Assembly (NCBI GenBank): GCA_037176705.1
Contig: CM073889.1
Span: forward strand, 58,087,596-58,151,595
Source: Molossus alvarezi
Taxonomy: Eukaryota > Chordata > Mammalia > Chiroptera > Molossidae
DNA: 64,000 nt
Direction of reading: 5' to 3'
The notes below the pieces were generated by a model. That model worked only from the letters and a program-made list of their open reading frames with translations. It was not told the DNA's origin and did not search any database. Made by a program: the position numbers and the translations under genes. Below, in pieces: positions 33,501 through 44,120 of the stretch (its first letter is position 1; every line of letters starts with the position of its first letter).

Positions 33501-34444
33501 TTAGTGTGGTTCTATTTTTCTTCCTATTTCTCCTGGTAATTACAGCAGTCCTTTTAACATTTCTTGCAGTGCTGGTTTCATGCTAATGTATTCCCTTAGA
33601 CTTTTTTTTTTCTGGAAAACTCTTTATTTGACCTTCTATTTTGAATGATAGCCTTGCTGGGTAGAGTAGTCTTGGATTCCGATCCTTATTTTTCATGACC
33701 TTGATTACTTCATGCCATTCCCTTCTGGCCTGTAGTGTTTCTTATGAGAAGTCAGCTGAGAGCCTTATATGGTTTCCTTTGTAGGTAACCTGTTGCTTAT
33801 TTCTTGGTGCTTTTAGGATTCTCTCTTTTTCTTTCATTTTTGGCAGTTTGATTACTAAGTGTCTTGATGTGGGCCTGTTTGGGTTCTTCTTACTTGGGGC
33901 TCTCTGTGCTTCTTGAACTTGAATGTCTCCTTCCTTCACCAAATTAGGGAAGTTTTATGTCACTATTTCTTTGAATATATTCTCTAACCCTTGCCTATTT
34001 TCTTCTTATTCAGGGACTCTTATGATGCGAATATTATTCTGTTTCCAGTTGTCCCACAGTTCTCTTAAGCTGTCTTCCTGTTTGTTAATCGTTTTTTTCC
34101 TTTTGGTTTTCTGATTGGTTGATTTTTTCAAGCCTGTCTTCTAATTCAGTGATCTGGTCCTCAGCTTCCCCTACTCTGCTTTTTAGACCTTCTAATGTGT
34201 TTTTCATTTCTGATATGTCATTCTTTATTTCTTCCTGTTTGTTTTTAATTTCTAACTGATTGATTTTCAACATTTTTATGTCTTTACTCATGGTGCTCAT
34301 ATCCTTACACATGCTGTTGACCTTCCTCAACATGATGGCTCTAAATTCTAGTTCTGTTAACTTGCTTAACTGCACCTCATTCATCTCATCTTCCGTAGAG
34401 GTTTCTTGTTCTTTCATTTGGCTTTTGTTTCTGTTTTTCACCAT
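33501..34444 (-). pseudogene. L1 ORF1, broken
   Basis: Start MVKNRNKSQMKEQ at 34444, with a possible upstream in-frame Met at 34456 (MIAK). The usual L1 start is the MVK codon. The stop lies at 33501-33503, six bases before ORF2. The open piece 34085-34456 holds the basic N-terminus and coiled coil (LKSRVGEAEDQITELEDRL). The RRM/linker piece is in 33742-33942 (IQVQEAQRAPSKKNPNRP). The C-terminal domain follows downstream in another frame. Its promoter would be the tandem-unit 5'UTR. Confidence 0.9.
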
Positions 34445-35742
34445 TTTGGCTATCACAGTGGGCTTTGGAGTCTGCTAAATTTTCCCTGTGTGTGTTGGTG
34501 TTCTGCTGTTTGTGGCTCCCTCTCCTGGGTTTGGATGAGCCAGGGAGGACCCACTTTAAACACCACCTTCAAGTCTTAGCTTTTCTGGTTAATGTTGCTA
34601 GCCCAGGGAATGGTTGTTATCCTCTAGCTTTTTTTGTTTTTTGCCTGGAGGCTATTAGTAGAGGTCACCTGAAGACCCTTGGTTTCTGAGTTGCCTGAAA
34701 AACTCCCTCAGGTGCTCCATGTAAGAGGATTTCCTGAGGGTGGGGCAGTTGCTGGTTGTTAATGGGCCTCAATTAGCATTACAATGGCCACCAGGTGGGG
34801 TTGAATCTCTGAGAGAGAGGCTTCCACCTCTCCCCTGGGCCCTGGGAAGGAGTAAAATAACCACAGTCCTGTGTGGCTGCTCTCAGTGAAAGCTCTTAGC
34901 ACCCTCCAAAACCCGAGTGTCCCCACATAGTTCCAGTCCAGTCTGCCTTCCCTCTGCTGGAGCCCAAGGTGAGTGGCTGCTGCCAATGTAGCCTCTGTCC
35001 AGACTCTGCGTCATGCAGCCACCTGGGACTTTTATCCTGAGAGCGCTGCTTCCAGCTTAGGTCGGCCGCAGCTGTGCCACCAGCAGAGGGTTTTGCACTC
35101 AGCAGACGCCCCAGCACTGAGCCGCGGTAGCGGGACACTGCCGGGGTGGCAGCACCTTCCAGCAGAGTCCCCTGGTCCCCGTGAGTCTGTGCGGCACCAG
35201 CCAAGGGCTTGGCAGGCAGCAGAGTTCGCAGGACTCAGGCGGGGTCGCAGCGAAGGTGTTAGCAGCAACTTCCCGCTGCCGAGTCCCCTGGTCCCAGCAA
35301 GTCCTTGCGGCACCAGCTGAGGTCTTGGTAGGCAGCAGAGTTTGCAGGACTCAGGCGGCGTCGCAACAGAGGCATAAGCAGCAACTTCCCGCCGCCAAGT
35401 CCCCTAGTCCCAGCGAGTCCGTGCAGCACTAGCTGAGGGCTTGGCAGGCAGCAGAGTTCGCAGGACTCAGGCAGAGTTGCAGCGGAGGCGTTAGCAGCAA
35501 CTTCCCGCCGCCAAGTCCCCTGGTCCCCACCCAAGCCGCTGTGGACCGTGGGCTCCCAGCCCCCTCTCACGTCCTCGCAAGCCTACCAGGATTGAGTCGG
35601 TTTCCCTTGTTATGTGGTCCTCCAAGGTGTCTTTCGGTCACCCCTTCCTGAAGATTTGCCTTGATTTTCATTGTGAATCCAATTTGGTCCTGGGAGATGG
35701 TCTGTGTAGCTCCATTCACTCCGCCGCCATTTTTCTTTCCTC
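34445..35742 (-). promoter_or_regulatory. L1 5'UTR, GC/CpG-rich, with 116-bp tandem units
   Basis: About 1.3 kb. Within it a unit starting AGTCCCCTGGTCCC recurs at 35166, 35282, 35398 and 35514, exactly 116 bp apart. This is three full units and the start of a fourth. CpG density is visibly higher than in the surroundings. By analogy with monomer-type L1 promoters of mouse, the units could set promoter strength. That role is inference. Confidence 0.8.
35166..35529 (-). repeat. Tandem array, 116-bp period, about 3.1 units
   Basis: Units share GGCAGGCAGCAGAGTTCGCA, GCAGCAACTTCCCG and AGTCCCCTGGTCCC with a few substitutions. The spacing is the same in all three steps. Confidence 0.9.
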
Positions 35743-35756
35743 GATTCTAGAAATTT
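35743..35756. repeat. Right TSD of full-length L1
   Basis: GATTCTAGAAATTT, identical to 29443-29456. The old L1 resumes with ATCCATTTCACTGAGG. Confidence 0.88.
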
Positions 35757-35799
35757 ATCCATTTCACTGAGGGTATCCAATTATGTTGGAGTATAACTG

Positions 35800-35815
35800 T
35801 TCATAGTATTTTCTT
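35800..35815. repeat. Left TSD of truncated L1
   Basis: TTCATAGTATTTTCTT, matched by TTCATAATGTTTTCTT at 36513-36528 (14 of 16 identical). Confidence 0.7.
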
Positions 35816-36512
35816 GTTTTTTGCAATTTTTATTAATATATTTTTGTTACACCTTTTTCTCCTTTTTCCCCACTGGACACCTCCTCCTGATCCCCTCTCC
35901 CCTCACCCTTGCAGCATTGTTGTCTATGTCCATCGGTTATACATACATGCATGTAAGTTCTTTGGTTTATCTCATTCCTTTCCCCCAGCCCCCTCCTGAG
36001 GACTGTCAGTCTAAACCAAACTCCTTTCTGTGTCTCTGGGTCTATATTGTTCATTAGCTTATTTTGTTCATTATATTCCATAAATAAGTTAGATCATGTG
36101 GTATTTGTCTTTCTCTGATTGGCTTATTTTGCTTAGCATAATGCTCTCCAGGTTCCTCCATGTCATCTCAAAGGATAAGAGATCTCTCTTTCTTACAGTT
36201 GCATAGTATTCCATTGTCTATATGTACCACAGCCTTCTTATTCATCCATCTATTAATGGACACTTGGGCTGTTTCCAGAGCTTAGCAATTGTAAATATGG
36301 AGGTACATATATTCTTTCTGATTGGTGTTTCAGGTTTCTTAGGGTATATTCCTAGAAATGGGATCACTGGGTCAAATGGCAGTTCAATTTTTAATTTTCT
36401 GAGAAAACACCATGTTGTATTCCATAGTGGCTGCACCAGTCTGCATTCCTACCAGCAGCGTACTAGAGTTCCCTTTTCTCCACACCCTCACCAGCACCTG
36501 CTGTATGATGTA
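35816..36512 (-). mobile_element. 5'-truncated LINE-1, antisense
   Basis: T-rich tail and 3'UTR at the left (35816-36065), then the ORF2 C-terminus up to about 36510. The old host L1 resumes at once after the TSD copy. An imperfect 16-bp TSD fits an older insertion than the neighbouring full-length copy. Confidence 0.88.
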
Positions 36513-36528
36513 TTCATAATGTTTTCTT

Positions 36529-36698
36529 ACAGTCCTTTTTATTTCTGTGGTGTCAGTTGTTTACTTCCCCTCTTTTGTTTCTGATTTTGTTTATGTTGGT
36601 CCTCTGTCTTTGTTTCTTGGTGAGTCTGGCTAATGGTTCATCAATCTCGTTTATCTTTTAAAAAAACAGCTCGTGGTTTCATTGATCATATATATATA

Positions 36699-36745
<47 letters not shown>

Positions 36746-37794
36746 CCTATGTCATTTATTTCTGCTGTGACCTTTATTATTTCTTTCCTTCTACTTACTC
36801 TGGGTTATTCTTTTTGTTCACTTTCTAGTTCTTTAAGTTGTAGGGTTAAATAGTCTATTAGAAATGTTTCTTTTTTCTTGAGGTAGGCATATCATGCTAT
36901 GAACTTCCCTCTTAGGATGCTTTCACTGTAGATTGTGTCCCATAGATTTTGTGTTATTGTTTGTCCATTTTCATTAATTTCCATGACATTTTTTATTTCT
37001 TCCTTGATTTCCTTGGTAACTCATTCATTGTTTAATAACATGCTATTTAGCCTCCATCTGAAGTTTTTGAGTGTTTTCATTGTAATTAATTTCTAGTTTC
37101 ATGCCACTGTTATTTGAGAAGATGCTTGATATGGTTTAATCTTCTTGAACTTGTAGAGACTTAGTTTGTGTCCTAACATGTGCTCTATCTTTGAGAATGT
37201 CCCATATGCACTTGAGAAGAATGTATATTCTGTAGTTTTGGGGTTGTAATTTTCTGTAAATATCAATTAAATATGTCTGATCTAGTAAATCATTTAGGGT
37301 CTCTGTTTCCTTGCTATTTTTTTGTCTAGAGGGTCTTTCCAGTGATGTTAGTGGAGTGTTGAAGTCTCCTACTATGATTGTATTGCTGTCAATCTCTCCT
37401 TTGAAGTCCTCTTGTAGTTTATAAAATATATGTTTTTGCTACTATTTTCAGTGTATATATGTTTACCAAGGTTATATCTTCTTGTTGAATCAATGCTTTT
37501 AATATTAGGTAATGGCATTCTTTGTCAACTGTTATGGCCTTCACTTTGAAGTCTATTTTATCAGATATGAGTATTACTACCCCAGCTTTTTTTGTTGCTG
37601 TTTCCATTCATTTGGAAAATTTTTTTCCATCACTTCAATTTCATCCTGTGTGAGTCTTTTGTTCTGAGATGGGTGTCTGGTAGACAGCATACATATGGGT
37701 CATGCTTTCTTACCATTCAGCTACTCTGATTCTGGAGCATTTAAGCCATTTACATTTAAGGTTATTATTAATATGCATTTATTTATTGCCACTT
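36529..37794 (-). pseudogene. L1 ORF2 N-terminal part, start codon lost
   Basis: The usual ATGGCAATAAAT reads GTGGCAATAAAT (start codon at 37792-37794 changed to GTG). The endonuclease region follows with many stops, and only 37419-37607 stays open for some distance. A TA microsatellite at 36689-36743 interrupts it. The sequence covers about the first 1.2 kb of ORF2 before the nested insertions. Confidence 0.82.
36689..36743. repeat. (TA)n microsatellite
   Basis: Nearly pure TA repeats with one GTG interruption, inside old ORF2 sequence. Confidence 0.95.
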
Positions 37795-37814
37795 TTCTTT
37801 ATTATAGCTATGTT

Positions 37815-38713
37815 TCTCTCTCTTTGTTTTGCTTATTACAACAGTCCTTTTAACATTTCTTTCAATGCTGGCTTGGTGTTAATATGTATATTCTTTTAGC
37901 TTTCTTTATTTTTTTCGTCTGGGAAACTCTTTATTTCACTTTCTATTTTGAATGATAGCCCCTCTGGATAGAGTAGTCTTGGATTCATATCCTTGTTTTT
38001 CATTACCTTGAATACTTCATACCATTCCCTTCTGGCTTGTATTGTTTCTGTTGAGAAATCAGATAACTTTATGGGAGCTCCTTTGTAAATAACCTGTTGC
38101 TTTTCTCTTGCTGTTTTTAAGATTTTCTCTTTGTCTTTAATTTCTGGCATTTTAATGATGATGTGTCTTTGTGTGGGCCTCTTTGGGTTCTTCTTGCTTG
38201 GGACTCTTTGTGCTTCCTGAACTTGTATGCCTTTTACCTGCACCAGGTTGGTGAAATTTTCTGCCACTATTTCTTCAATCAGATTCTCTAAATCTTGCTC
38301 ACTTTCTTCTTCTTCTGGTACTCCTATGATGTGAATGCTGTTATGTTTCATGTTGTCCCACAGCTCTCTTAAACTGCCCTTCTGTTTTTTAATTGTTTTT
38401 TTTCAATTTGATTTTCTGATTGAGTGATTTTTTTTTCTACCCTGTCTCTAATTCATTGATCCAATCCTTGGCTTCCTCTTATCTGCTACGTATTCCTTCC
38501 AATGTGTTCTTTATTTCTGCTATGTCATTCTTGATTTCCGATTGTGTTTTTTTTTCTCATTGTTTCTGTATCTTTTCTCATATTGTTGATCATTCTTATA
38601 ATCATTACTCTAAACTCTATATCTAATAACTTGCTTATCTCCATTTAATTTAGCCCTTCTTCTGAAGAATTTTCTTGTTCTTTCATTTGGGACTTGTTTC
38701 TTTGTTTCAACAT
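37815..38713 (-). pseudogene. L1 ORF1, broken
   Basis: Start near 38713 (MLKQRNKSQMKEQEN). The largest open piece is 37896-38351, with the RRM-like part (HIIGVPEEEESEQDLENLIE) and the C-terminal domain (LLYPEGLSFKIESEIKSF). The N-terminal coiled-coil part is broken by stops and by T-runs. The 3' limit is approximate because the stop is not clear. Confidence 0.82.
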
Positions 38714-39940
38714 TTTGGCTGTCTCAGCAGGGTTTGGAGCCTACCAATATCTCTCTGAAAATATCAATGTTCCAAAGATTGTGGCTCCCTCTGCTGGGTT
38801 TGGATATGTATGGAAGGGACCAAGCTGAACACCAGTGCTTGGTCTTACTGTTCTGGTAGAGTCGCAGGCCAGGCAAAGACTCAAATATTCCAGAAATCTG
38901 CGTCTGACTTTGAGCTGTTAGTCTCAATCACTTAATGAGCCTCAGATTGTAGTCTGAAACAGGATGTAAGCTCCCCTTGCTGGGCAGGGTGAAAGGATTT
39001 CTAGTAGGTGGGGCAACTGCTTCTCCTGGGTTAAAGCTGCTTTGAGAGGAAAACTCTGCCTGAGAAAGATGGTTTCTGCACTGTGGGTTAATGGTTCAGC
39101 ACAGAGACCTAGGCAACCGCCTTCACAGCTTGGTCCCCAGAATCATTAAACCCAACAACTGCAAGCTATTCCCTATGCTCAAAGCACTCAGAAACCTGTT
39201 TCTTACTGCAGGCTGATTGGTAGTGTGACAGTTAATGAGCCTTAGGTTGCAGTTCTGTGCTAGGTGCAAGCTCCTTCTGGCAGGAAGGGTAAAATTCCAA
39301 TGCGTGGGGCAATTGCTCCCCCTTCAGGCTAAAGCCACTATAATGGAAAATGTCTGCCAGAGAAAAATGGTTTCTGTAGAGTGGGGTAATGACTCAGCAT
39401 AGAGCCCCTGATGGGTCCCTTCCCAGCTCTCTGACAAGCACCATGAACCCCTGACTCTCCTCACACAGCTCCAGGCCAGTCAACTCTTCCTCTGCCAGAG
39501 CCCAAGGTGAGGGGCTGTAGCTGAAATTTAGTGAAGTGGCCCTTCAGGCAGGTGCTCGTGTCCCCGGCACCTGTCCCTGCCAGACAAAACCTCTGCTCTT
39601 TTTTCACAGCCAAGTGTTATGTGGGCACATTTCCCTGTTCCACCACTCTGTGCTGGGGAGCTCAGCTTGGGGTTTATACCCCAGACTTCTCATGGGGAAC
39701 TTTTCACAGCTAAGATAGCTCTCTGCTGATGCCTGTGAAAGGCCAATCAGCCCTCTCACATCTCCACATCCCTTCTAGACTTGATTTGGGATTCTATTTC
39801 CATACCTGGTTATGAGGGTTCTCTCCAGCTGGGCTTCAATTGGTTATTTCAGATGACTTTTCTTTATTTTAGTTGTAATTTCAGTTTGGTCCTGGGAGAT
39901 GGTCGGTGTAGCTTGCATCCACTCCACTGCCATTTTTTCT
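38714..39940 (-). promoter_or_regulatory. 5'UTR of old L1
   Basis: Contains two related blocks of roughly 300 bp (around 38930-39130 and 39230-39430, both with GAGCCT(C/T)AG, GGGGCAA(C/T)TGCT, GAAAAATGGTTTCTG). This suggests an older, longer duplicated unit. No coding sequence. Confidence 0.6.
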
Positions 39941-39944
39941 TCTG

Positions 39945-42255
39945 AGAACTACACAACTTATTAAAATTAATTTTATTTCTATGTACTAGTAATAAATAAA
40001 TAAATGATGAAAAGCAATACCATTTCATTGGTGAGAGAGAGAGAGAGAGAAAGATGGGGAGAAGAAAGAGGAAGAGGGAGTTAGATTGGAAGACTAACAG
40101 ATGTTTTGATGTCAGTACTCTCCAAAGAGATGTTAACCTGACAACTTATTTGAATACTAATAGAGAGATGCAAAAAATCTAGGAGAGCCAAGATAATATT
40201 GAACAGAACAAAACCGGAGAACTAATACACAATATAATCATATCCACTCTAAAGATATAATAATTAATAAAGAATGTTATTGGCACAAGGAAACAAAAGA
40301 TCAACTGAACTGAATAGAGTTCAGAAACAGCCTTTGCTTATATAGTCAACTGATTAATGACAAAATTCTTCCTGAAATTCAGTGAGAAAATAATTATCTT
40401 TTTAAATAAATGGATATAGCTATGTGATACCTCATACAACATTTAATTCACAATGGATCTAGTCTTAAATGAGAAAGATTTTTCTCAAGAACTTAAAATA
40501 TAGTATTAGTGCAATCCCTATAGAAATCTCAGCTGCCTTTTTTCTTTTGCAGAAATAGAAAAATACAGCACTTAAATCATATAGAATCTCAAGGGAGCCC
40601 AAACTGTCAGGAAAAAAGAACAAAACTGGAGGTTTACACTTCTTGATTTCAAAACTTACTATAAAGCTCAGTAATCAAGACAGTGTATGATGTATTATAG
40701 AAGTGTACACTTGAAATCTATATAATTTTATTAACAATGTCATCTCAATAAGTTCAATAAAAAATTATAAAAAGACACTGTGGTACTGATATAGGGATAG
40801 ACATATAAAGAAATGGAATAAAATTTAGAGCCCAGAAATAAACTGTTATATTTATAGTCAATTGATTTTGACAAGGTTGTCAAGTCCAAACAGTGAAGAA
40901 AAAACAGTCTTTTCAACAGATGGTGCTGATACAAGTGGATGTACGTACATATACATAAGAAAGAAGTTGGACTCCTACTTTGCAAACATATATAAAACAA
41001 ACTCAAAAATCTAAATTTCAGAGCTAAACTGAAAAACTCTTAGAAGAAAACTCTTAAGCTAAACCATGGTGTGACTTTGAATTTGGCAATGGGTTCTTCA
41101 ATATGACACCAAACATACAAGTAACCGGGGAAAATATAGACAAATTGAACTTAATCAAAATTAAAACTTTTGTGTTTCAAAGGACATCATCAAGAAAAGG
41201 ATGACTGTACACCTTAAAACTGTGAATTTTATGGTATAAATTATATCTATGTAAAGCTTTATTTATTATTATTGTTCTACAAGAAAGTAGTAGGTAGTGA
41301 AAAATATCTTTAGGACCACAGAATGGGCAAAGATATTCTCAACAGAAAACCAAAAGCACTAAATGTACAAGAAAAAGTTGACAAATGGGACTTAACAAAA
41401 GAGATTATTAAGAGAGTGAAGAGAAAGTTCCCAGACTGGGAAAGTATATTGTATTATACATTTTCAACAAGGGGCTCAGTTCAAAATATGCAAAGAACTC
41501 TTACAAATTGATTATTAAAAAAAAAGATAGTCCAACTTTTTCAAATGAAAAAAAAAAAAGAATTGAACTGACAGTTCACAAAAGACTATATCTATATGAT
41601 CAATAAACATTTGCAAAGGTACAACCCTCACTGTTCATAAGGAAATGTGAATTAAATCCACTGCATCTCTACCAGAATACTTAAAATTAAACAAGTGACA
41701 GCATAAAATGATGGTGAGGATGTGGAGTAACTGGAACTCTCATACTCTATTTAAAGGAATCTAAATTGATACAACCACTTGAGAAAGCCATTTAGCAATT
41801 TTATTTATGGGTAAATACTCACCAGAGACAAGTACTTATAAACACACATGTACAAAAATATTCATAACACCCTTATTCATAATAGTCCAAAAACTAGAAA
41901 CAACCTAAATGTCCACCATGTATATTTGATCAATAAATGGTGGTATATTCAGACAATAAAATTCTACATAGCAATAAAAAAGAAAAAAATGGTCAATACA
42001 AGAATAAATCTCAGAGACAAAATGGAGACCCGAAGAAGATGGAAAGAAAAGGAAACCATACTGAACATTTCCACATACACAAAGTGCAAGAATAGGTAAA
42101 TCAAAATGTGGTGGTAGAGGTCAAAATAGTGGTTATCATTGAGGAGTACAGAACTAAAAGGAACCTTCTATGATGCAAGAAACGATCTATACATTGGTCC
42201 AGGTAGTGATTACACCCATGTAAACATGCATGGAATTGTTGACATAAGAATCATG
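39945..42255 (+). mobile_element. Ancient L1 (L1M-type), right half of the split element
   Basis: It resumes at 'AAAATTAATTTTATTTCTATGTACTAGTAATAAA', which in L1 lies about 100 bp beyond the point where 28590-28975 ends. It runs through the ORF2 C-terminus (40780-42010, for example 'TAGTCAATTGATTTTGACAAG' and 'GGGACTTAACAAAAGAGATTATTAAG') to a 3'UTR ending ACCTCAATAATATGTATGAG. All frames are destroyed. Short foreign L1-3'UTR-like bits occur at about 40690-40775 and 41205-41265. A (GA)n run lies at 40033-40050. Confidence 0.75.
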
Positions 42256-43139
42256 CATTTACTGCTATACCTCAATAATATGTATGAGAGCAAGGGTGGG
42301 TGTGTGAGTGTACGAGTGAGTATGAGAGAGAGTGTGAGTGAACAAGCAACCTCAAGGAGTGCAGAAATGTGAGCCAGAGGGTTCCTACCATGGTAAGTAG
42401 CTTGTCAGGGCACTTCTCCCTGCTTAGCTGGAAGGTCCCGCCATTCTGGAAGATCCCTGGTATTCTCTGGGAGGAGGAAGCTGGGAGCAGCTATGGCTGA
42501 GTGACCTGAGTCTACCAGTGCACCTTGAACTGTTGAACCAGTGGAACCCACTGTGTCACCATGAACCAATGCACAGTGGCAACACTGTCAAGGTACCTGA
42601 TCAAGGAAGCAGCAACTGCAACCAGCCAGGAGGTGAGCACCGTCATCCACAGCAGCAGCCTGATCAGAACTGAGCACAACCGCCAGCAGCAGAAGCACCA
42701 GCTTGGGAGCCCAGCACCTCCCCCCCCCCAATCAGTAATGACTGGGAGGGAGTGGAGACCCAGCCCCAACAGCAGTTGAGACACATCCCTAGCAACAGAG
42801 GCTGGAGAGTTGACATCCATCCCCAGGCAGCAGCAGCACAGATGGGCAGCTGAGACCCATACCCAGCAGCATTAGCAAAGGGTGATCAGGAGCAGTGCCC
42901 CATCCCAAGCAGCAGCAAGGATCAGGCAGAAGCACACCAGCTGGACCCACACACCCCAGCACTGCCTACCACAACAGACCAATACCAGTTGCCAGATGTC
43001 AATATCCCAGGATGCACAGAAGGCAAGGGGCACCACACACCAAAATAGTCTGGGAGGCACAGCACTCTTATTGGACACACACTGACCTGCCTACACATCC
43101 AAACATCTTTCACTGGGCCAAGACCTACGAGACTGCTAA
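42256..43139 (+). promoter_or_regulatory. 5'UTR of old L1, AGC/CAG-rich
   Basis: It starts with a GTGTGAGTGTACGAGTGAG tract and continues with many CAGCAGCAG-type blocks. The open frames on both strands here (42512-43248) are by-products of this composition, not genes. Confidence 0.7.
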
Positions 43140-44060
43140 ATGGTGAGAAAAAGAAACAACACCCAAAGGAAATAAAAGGAGAAATCACCAGAAAAGGAAC
43201 TACATGAAATGCAAGAAAGCAATTTGTCAGATAGAGAATTGAAAGCAATGATTTTAAGGGTGCTCAAATAATTTAGTGAGAACTACAAGCAACTTAATGA
43301 GAATTATAAAGAGCTCAGTGGGAACTACATCAGCTTGAAAAAAGATGTACAAGTTATAAATAAAAATCAAGAGGAAATAAAGAATGACATAGCTTTTATG
43401 AAAAATACCTTAGAAGGATTCAATAGTAGATAAGAAGAAATTGAAGACCAAATCAGCAACTTAGAAGACAAGGTAGAAATGAAAAAGCCAAATAGAGTAG
43501 CAAATGGGGAAAAAAATAAAAAGCAAGAGGAGAGTTTAAGGGAGCTTTAGGACAACACAAAACATACCAACATTCACATCATGGGGTTACCAGAAGGAGA
43601 AGAATCAGAGAAAAAATAGAGAACCTGTTTGAAGAAATAATGACAGAAAACTTCCCTAATATGGTGAAGGAAAAAGTCACACAAGTCCATGAAACACAGA
43701 GAGTCCCAAGCAAGATGAACTCTAAAAGACACACAGCTAGACACATCATAATTAAAATGGCAAACATTAAAGACCAAGAAAGACTCTTAAAGGAAGCAAA
43801 AGAGAAACAGAAAGTTACCTACAAGGGAGCTCCCATTACACTGTCAGCTGATTTCTCAATTAAACACTGCAGGCCAGAAAGGAGTGGCATGAAGTATACA
43901 AACTAATAAAAGACAAGGGTCTGAATCCAAGACTACTCTATCTAGCAAGGCTATCATTCAAATTGAAGGTAAAATAAAGGGTTTCACAGACAAGAAAAAC
44001 CCAAAGGAATTATACACCACCAAACCAGCACTGTAAGAAATGCTAAAGGGACTGCTGTAA
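43140..44060 (+). pseudogene. L1 ORF1, broken
   Basis: Start codon 43140-43142 (MVRKRNNTQR), stop early. The coiled-coil part shows a tandem of asparagine/tyrosine-rich steps (ENYKQLNENYKELSGNY) near 43280-43330. The RRM/linker and C-terminal parts are in 43640-43906 (TQVHETQRVPSKMNSKRH). The end is near 44058. Several stops and frameshifts. Confidence 0.85.
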
Positions 44061-44072
44061 GAAGAAGAAGAA

Positions 44073-44074
<2 letters not shown>

Positions 44075-44112
<38 letters not shown>
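44075..44112. repeat. (GA)n microsatellite between ORF1 and ORF2
   Basis: About 19 GA units in the short intergenic spacer of the old L1, which is normally only a few dozen bases. Confidence 0.95.
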
Positions 44113-44115
<3 letters not shown>

Positions 44116-44120
44116 TTAAA

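Larger units (their letters stand above)
29457..35742 (-). mobile_element. Full-length LINE-1, antisense, with tandem-unit 5'UTR
   Basis: Minus-strand order: 5' end at about 35735 (GGCGGCGGAGTGAATGGAG), 5'UTR to 34445, ORF1, ORF2, 3'UTR (29460-29681) and tail at 29457. A 14-bp perfect TSD flanks 6.3 kb. It has the longest open pieces of any L1 here (up to 284 codons), so it is among the youngest, but neither ORF is intact. Confidence 0.95.
36513..39940 (-). mobile_element. Old LINE-1, main part (5'UTR, ORF1, start of ORF2)
   Basis: The minus strand runs from a 5' end near 39940 (AAAATGGCAGTGGAGTGGAT) through 5'UTR and ORF1 to the ORF2 endonuclease. Its further ORF2 pieces lie at 35757-35815 and 29386-29456. 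The remaining 3' half is missing. Divergence from the younger copies is visible throughout. Confidence 0.88.

Noticed and set aside
35166..35529. CRISPR-like regular repeats
   Set aside because: The units are contiguous 116-bp tandem repeats without unique spacers, in a mammalian L1.
34896..35570. Overlapping open frames on both strands in GC-rich DNA
   Set aside because: They lie in the 116-bp tandem units of an L1 5'UTR. The lack of stops follows from GC richness.
42512..43248. Gln/Ser/Pro-rich frames suggesting a repeat protein
   Set aside because: CAG/AGC-rich L1 5'UTR. Frames on both strands overlap and no start context or motif fits.
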